A stretch of 9,160 bases of DNA from Actinophytocola sp045807065 (lineage in GTDB: Bacteria > Actinomycetota > Actinomycetes > Mycobacteriales > Pseudonocardiaceae). The translations under genes and the position numbers were made by a program. The stretch is taken from assembly GCF_045807065.1 (NCBI RefSeq), contig NZ_JBJMIE010000333.1, forward strand, positions 1-9,160. Direction: 5' to 3'. Positions 6,172 to 9,160 of the stretch are shown here, piece by piece. The first letter of the stretch is position 1; every line of letters begins with the position of its first letter. The notes under the pieces are model-generated. The model did no database searches. It was not told the origin of the DNA and saw only the letters and a program-made list of their open reading frames with translations.

Positions 6172-7893
6172 ATGAACGCCGTGGACAGCCGGGCGGTACT
6201 CGGCTCCGCCGTCCGCGGCCAGCGGACGCACGTCGTGCTGTCGTCGCTGCTCACGGCCGCGCACCAGGCCGGCGAGGCCGTCGTGCCGGTGCTGATCGGG
6301 GTGATCATCGACGACGCGGTCGCCGCCGACGGGTACGGCCGGCTGCTGCTGTGGCTCGCGGTGCTGGCCGCGGTGTTCGCGGTCCTGTCCTACAGCTTCC
6401 GGTTCGGGGCGCGGCAGGCGGAGCGCGCGGTGGAGCAGGCCGCCCACGAGCTGCGGCTCGCGCTGGCCGCCCGCGTGCTCGATCCCCGCGGCGGCGCGGA
6501 GAAGGGCCGGCTGCCGGGCGAGCTGACCAGCCTCGCGACCGGCGACGCCATGCGTGTCGGCGCGCTCAACAGGGCGCTGCCGTACGGCGTCGCGGCGGTC
6601 ACGGCCGTGGTGGTGGCGGCCGTGGCGCTGCTGTGGATCTCCATCCCGCTCGGCCTGTTCGTGCTGCTGGGCACGCCGCCGCTGCTGTGGTTCGCGAACC
6701 TGCTCGGCCGGCCGCTGGAACGCCGCAGCGAGGCCGAGAGGGAGCGCGCGGCGAAGGCGTCCGGTGTGGCGGCGGACCTGGTGGGCGGCCTGCGTGTCCT
6801 CAAAGGACTGGGTGCGGAGCCCGTCGCGATCACCCGCTACCGGACCACGAGCCAGGACGCGCTGACAGCGACCGTCCGCGCGGCGGGTGCGAAGGCCTGG
6901 CACGACGGGGCGATGCTGGCGCTGAACGGGGTTTTCCTGGCCCTGGTGGCACTGGTCGGCGGCCGGCTGGCCGCGTCCGGGGACGTCAGCATCGGCGGGC
7001 TGGTCGCGGCGGTCGGCCTGGCGCAGTTCCTGATCGGTCCGCTGGCCAACTTCGTGTGGGTGAACTCGGAGATCGCGCAGGCACGGGGGTCGGCGTCCCG
7101 GCTGGCGGCGATGCTGTCGACACCGCCGGCCGTGGCACCGGGCTCGGGGGTGCTGCCGGCGCCGGTGCGGGGCGAGGTGCGGCTGCGGGAGGTGTCGTTC
7201 GCCGAGCTGCGGGGGCTGGACCTGCACGTGCGGGCGGGGGAGCTGCTGGGCGTGGTGACGCCGGACCCCGCGGTGGCCCGTGCGCTCCTGACGTGCCTGG
7301 GCCGCGAGGCCGACCCGGCGGCGGGATCCGTCGAGCTGGACGGGATCCCGCTGCCGGCACTGGAGATCGACCACGTCCGGTCGAACCTGCTGGTGGCCGC
7401 CCACGACGCGGACCTGTTCGAGGGCAGCCTGATCAGCAACGTGTCCACGCTGGACGGGGCGCACGCCGCGGTGGACGAACGCGTGCTGGTCGCGGCCGGC
7501 GCGGACGAGGTCGCGCACGCGCTGCCGGACGGCGCGGACACGGAGCTGACCGAGCGGGCCAGGTCGCTGTCGGGCGGGCAGCGGCAGCGGGTGGCCCTGG
7601 CCCGGGCGCTGGCCGTGCACGCACCGGTCCTGGTCCTGCACGACCCGACCACAGCCGTGGACGCGGTGACCGAGGCGCGCATCGCCGCCGGCATCAGGGA
7701 ACTCCGCGCGGGCCGCACGACGATCCTGGTGACCACGAGCCCAGCCCTGCTGGCGGTGGCCGACCGAGTGGTGATCATCGAGAACGGCACCGGGAACGGC
7801 ACCGGGAACGGGAACGGCACGGTGACCGTCGAGGGCACCCACCAGGACCTGGCCGCGGCACATCCCACCTACCGATCGGCGGTGCTGGCGTGA
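6172..7893 (+). CDS. ABC exporter half-transporter with degenerate nucleotide-binding domain
   Basis: Membrane exporter subunit of the TMD-NBD type, 573 residues. Hydrophobic segments lie around residues 21-46, 56-76, 137-178 (a pair) and 246-298 (a pair), which fits six helices; the NBD follows from about residue 330. The signature LSGGQRQRVALARAL is intact (residues 466-480). The remaining ATP motifs are lost: Walker A reads TPDPAVAR (363-370) with no GK[ST], Walker B is LVLHDP with His490 for the Mg-binding Asp and Asp for the catalytic Glu, the Q-loop position is His411, and the H-loop reads VTTS with Thr522 for His. It can therefore supply only a signature motif to a partner, most likely the next gene. 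A Gly/Asn/Thr repeat is inserted at about residues 538-550. ATG 6172, four bases after the panD stop, is preferred; GTG 6151 in frame (seven residues longer) is an alternative preceded by AGGCGAG. Probable cargo is the NRPS product (inference). Confidence 0.93.
   Translation: MNAVDSRAVLGSAVRGQRTHVVLSSLLTAAHQAGEAVVPVLIGVIIDDAVAADGYGRLLLWLAVLAAVFAVLSYSFRFGARQAERAVEQAAHELRLALAARVLDPRGGAEKGRLPGELTSLATGDAMRVGALNRALPYGVAAVTAVVVAAVALLWISIPLGLFVLLGTPPLLWFANLLGRPLERRSEAERERAAKASGVAADLVGGLRVLKGLGAEPVAITRYRTTSQDALTATVRAAGAKAWHDGAMLALNGVFLALVALVGGRLAASGDVSIGGLVAAVGLAQFLIGPLANFVWVNSEIAQARGSASRLAAMLSTPPAVAPGSGVLPAPVRGEVRLREVSFAELRGLDLHVRAGELLGVVTPDPAVARALLTCLGREADPAAGSVELDGIPLPALEIDHVRSNLLVAAHDADLFEGSLISNVSTLDGAHAAVDERVLVAAGADEVAHALPDGADTELTERARSLSGGQRQRVALARALAVHAPVLVLHDPTTAVDAVTEARIAAGIRELRAGRTTILVTTSPALLAVADRVVIIENGTGNGTGNGNGTVTVEGTHQDLAAAHPTYRSAVLA
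7783..7824 (+). repeat. 12-bp/6-bp tandem repeat inside the ABC exporter gene
   Basis: AACGGCACCGGG occurs twice in tandem (7783-7794, 7795-7806), followed by a half unit AACGGG (7807-7812) and a diverged third copy starting AACGGCAC (7813-7824). It encodes NGTGNGTGNGNGT, an insertion of roughly nine residues in the loop before the conserved VEGTHQDL near the C terminus. It keeps frame and is probably a slippage-expanded linker. Confidence 0.85.
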
Positions 7894-7953
7894 GCCGTCT
7901 GCTTCGGCGTCAGTGGTTGAGACAGCCCCCACCCGTCCCGGGGGCCGGCCCCG

Positions 7954-8040
7954 GTCCCATTCTACCGGTCCGCACCGACGAAACCGCAGGTCGGCGGGGG
8001 CTGTGGACAACTTTCGTCGACGAGACCGAGCGAATGGGAC
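7954..8040 (+). repeat. Imperfect inverted repeat, predicted long RNA hairpin
   Basis: Three nested perfect stems are visible: GTCCCATTC (7954-7962) with GAATGGGAC (8032-8040), 9 bp; CGGTC (7966-7970) with GACCG (8024-8028), 5 bp; CGACGAAA (7976-7983) with TTTCGTCG (8012-8019), 8 bp. They are separated by 3x3 and 5x4 internal loops, for 22 paired positions around a 28-base apical loop. The loop contains GGGGGCTGT (7996-8004), which is also perfectly complementary to ACAGCCCCC at 7922-7930 upstream, so a pseudoknot is possible. No poly-U follows. Confidence 0.6.
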
Positions 8041-8050
8041 TGTCGTGCGC

Positions 8051-8057
8051 GGGGAGG
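8051..8057 (+). promoter_or_regulatory. Ribosome binding site of the second ABC gene
   Basis: GGGGAGG lies five bases before GTG 8063, a near-ideal Shine-Dalgarno sequence. It sits outside the inverted repeat, 11 bases after it, and decides the start of the second ABC gene in favour of GTG 8063. Confidence 0.75.
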
Positions 8058-8062
8058 CTCGC

Positions 8063-9160
8063 GTGAGTGCGAACCTGCTGCCCACCGCCACCCCCGCGCG
8101 CACCTGGGCCGTCGTCCGGCAGCTGCTGCGCCGGCACCGGGGCCTCGCGACCGCCGCCTTCGGCGTGCTCCTCGCGGCCACCGCCGTCGGGCTCGCCACC
8201 GCGCCGTTGCTGGGCCGGATCGTCGACATCGTCGTCTCGCACTCACCCGTCGGGGACATCACGCTGCCCGTGGTCCTGCTCGGGCTGGCCGCCGTCGCGC
8301 AGGGGGCGTTCACCGGGCTCGGGACCAACCTCGTGGCCCGGGTCGGTGAGCCCGTGCTCGCCGAGCTGCGTGAGCGGTTCATCGACCGGGCGCTGCGCCT
8401 GCCGCTCGAACAGGTCGAGCGGGCCGGCTCCGGCGACCTCACCTCCCGCGTCACCGACGACGTCACCGTGATCGCCGAGGCCGTGCGGGACGCGCTCCCG
8501 GCGCTGGCCCGGGCCTCGCTCACCATCGCGCTCACGCTCGGCGGGATCGCCGTGCTGGACTGGCGGTTCCTGCTCGCCGCGTTGCTCGCCGTGCCCATCC
8601 AGGCGCACACCGTCCGCTGGTACGCCGGTAACGCCGGCCCGCTCTACGCCGAGCAGCGCGTCACCGTCGGCGTGCTCTCCCACCAGCTGCTGGACACGAT
8701 CGGCGCCGGCTCGACCGTGCGCGCGTTCCGGCTCGCCGACGACCACCTCGGGCGCGTCGGGCGCAGGTCCCGGGCCACCGTCGACATCGCGTTGCGGGCC
8801 GCGCGGCTCTGGACGCGCTTCTACGGGCGGCTGAACCTCGCCGAGTTCGTCGGGCTCGGGGCCGTGCTCACCGTCGGGTTCCTGCTCGTGCGCGGCGGTG
8901 ACGTCTCCGTCGGCACGGCCACCGCCGCCGCGCTCTACTTCCACGGGCTGTTCAACCCGATCAACGTCGCGCTGTCCCTCGTGGACGACGCGCAGGCCGC
9001 CATGGCCAGCCTCGCCCGGCTCGTCGGCGTCGCTGACCTGCCGCCACCCGCCGAGCCGGACCGGCCGGCACGACCAGCCGACGCCTCGGTCAGCGTCACC
9101 GGGGTCCGGCACGCCTACCGCGCGGACGAGGAGGTCCTGCACGGCGTGGACCTCGACATC
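8063..9160 (+). CDS. ABC exporter half-transporter, partner subunit, 3' end outside window
   Basis: Second TMD-NBD exporter subunit; 366 residues are visible and the frame is open to the window edge. The start is GTG 8063, supported by GGGGAGG five bases upstream; a TGA of another frame overlaps it. The N terminus reads MSANLLPTATPARTWAVVRQ. Hydrophobic spans lie near residues 27-58, 66-90, 148-187 (a pair) and 258-305 (a pair), typical of an exporter-type six-helix domain. Typical features include the TSRVTDDV coupling region (about 131-138) and STVRAF in the cytoplasmic loop. The NBD begins near residue 342 (VSVTGVRHAYR, then VLHGVDLDI) and the sequence stops just before Walker A. Because the preceding gene has a dead ATP site but an intact signature, I predict that this subunit carries canonical Walker A, Walker B glutamate and H-loop, forming one consensus site in a heterodimer. 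That part is not in the window. Confidence 0.92.
   Translation, partial: MSANLLPTATPARTWAVVRQLLRRHRGLATAAFGVLLAATAVGLATAPLLGRIVDIVVSHSPVGDITLPVVLLGLAAVAQGAFTGLGTNLVARVGEPVLAELRERFIDRALRLPLEQVERAGSGDLTSRVTDDVTVIAEAVRDALPALARASLTIALTLGGIAVLDWRFLLAALLAVPIQAHTVRWYAGNAGPLYAEQRVTVGVLSHQLLDTIGAGSTVRAFRLADDHLGRVGRRSRATVDIALRAARLWTRFYGRLNLAEFVGLGAVLTVGFLLVRGGDVSVGTATAAALYFHGLFNPINVALSLVDDAQAAMASLARLVGVADLPPPAEPDRPARPADASVSVTGVRHAYRADEEVLHGVDLDI

Larger units (their letters stand above)
7894..8062 (+). other. Intercistronic spacer between the two ABC genes, 169 bases
   Basis: This is the only real gap in the window; the other junctions are 0 and 4 bases. It holds the 87-nt inverted repeat at 7954-8040, a GGGGCCGGCCCC palindrome (7941-7952), a TCGTCGACGA palindrome (8014-8023) and the Shine-Dalgarno sequence of the next gene. 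It is flanked by a 7-bp direct repeat GCGTGAG (7888-7894 and 8061-8067). I see no U-tract, so a classical intrinsic terminator is unlikely, and no convincing -35/-10 pair. A GTG-started 58-codon frame spans it, but its translation resembles no family I know. Confidence 0.6.

Noticed and set aside
7941..7952. GGGGCCGGCCCC palindrome as a terminator
   Set aside because: It has a short stem with almost no loop, no following T-run, and lies within an apparently continuous operon.
8014..8023. TCGTCGACGA palindrome as a repressor operator
   Set aside because: It is a 10-bp palindrome of common GC-rich words, overlaps the inner arm of the larger inverted repeat, and has no promoter nearby.
7890..8066. 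58-codon GTG-started frame whose ends overlap the first ABC stop and the second ABC start
   Set aside because: The GTGA overlaps at both ends are suggestive of coupling, but the start lacks a good Shine-Dalgarno sequence, the Pro/Gly/Arg-rich translation has no known similarity, and the region is better described by its inverted repeat. Coding potential is not excluded.
6073..8610. Long minus-strand open frame of about 845 codons opposite panD and both ABC genes
   Set aside because: It lies antisense to genes with clear conserved motifs, its translation is Arg/Gln/Gly/Pro-rich without recognisable domains, and long antisense frames are expected in very GC-rich DNA.

Overview
The window is very GC-rich DNA, with G or C at nearly every third codon position, GTG starts and tightly packed genes on one strand. 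It looks like a secondary-metabolite (nonribosomal peptide) cluster from a filamentous actinomycete. Recurrent codon runs such as CCACTGTGGAC or CCACAGTGG lean weakly towards Pseudonocardiales, but that is an impression and not a proof. All genes recognised read on the + strand.

Layout: (1) Positions 1-5750 hold the 3' part of a large NRPS gene, entered in the middle of a condensation (C) domain. In order it encodes C(partial)-A1-T1-C2-A2-T2 and then stops, with no thioesterase, reductase or epimerase domain. (2) Positions 5751-6167 hold panD, a pyruvoyl-type aspartate 1-decarboxylase, whose ATG directly follows the NRPS stop codon. (3) Positions 6172-7893 hold a full-length ABC exporter half-transporter. 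Its nucleotide-binding domain keeps the LSGGQ signature but has lost Walker A, the Walker B aspartate, the catalytic glutamate and the H-loop histidine. (4) Positions 7894-8062 are a gap, unusual in this compact operon, that holds an 87-nt imperfect inverted repeat. (5) From 8063 to the window edge runs a second ABC half-transporter, cut off just before its Walker A motif.

How the genes fit together: the A1 binding pocket, read by hand, is I-D-T-T-I-S-L-G-D-K. The Asp is shifted from the first to the second pocket position, which is the hallmark of beta-alanine-type A domains. The A2 pocket reads D-A-Q-E-G-G-L-V-D-K, closest to glutamine codes. PanD makes beta-alanine from aspartate, so the operon appears to make its own building block, install it with A1, extend with a Gln-like residue, and export the product through a heterodimeric ABC exporter with one degenerate ATP site. 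The overall peptide, the upstream modules and the release step lie outside the window. I do not recognise the specific product.
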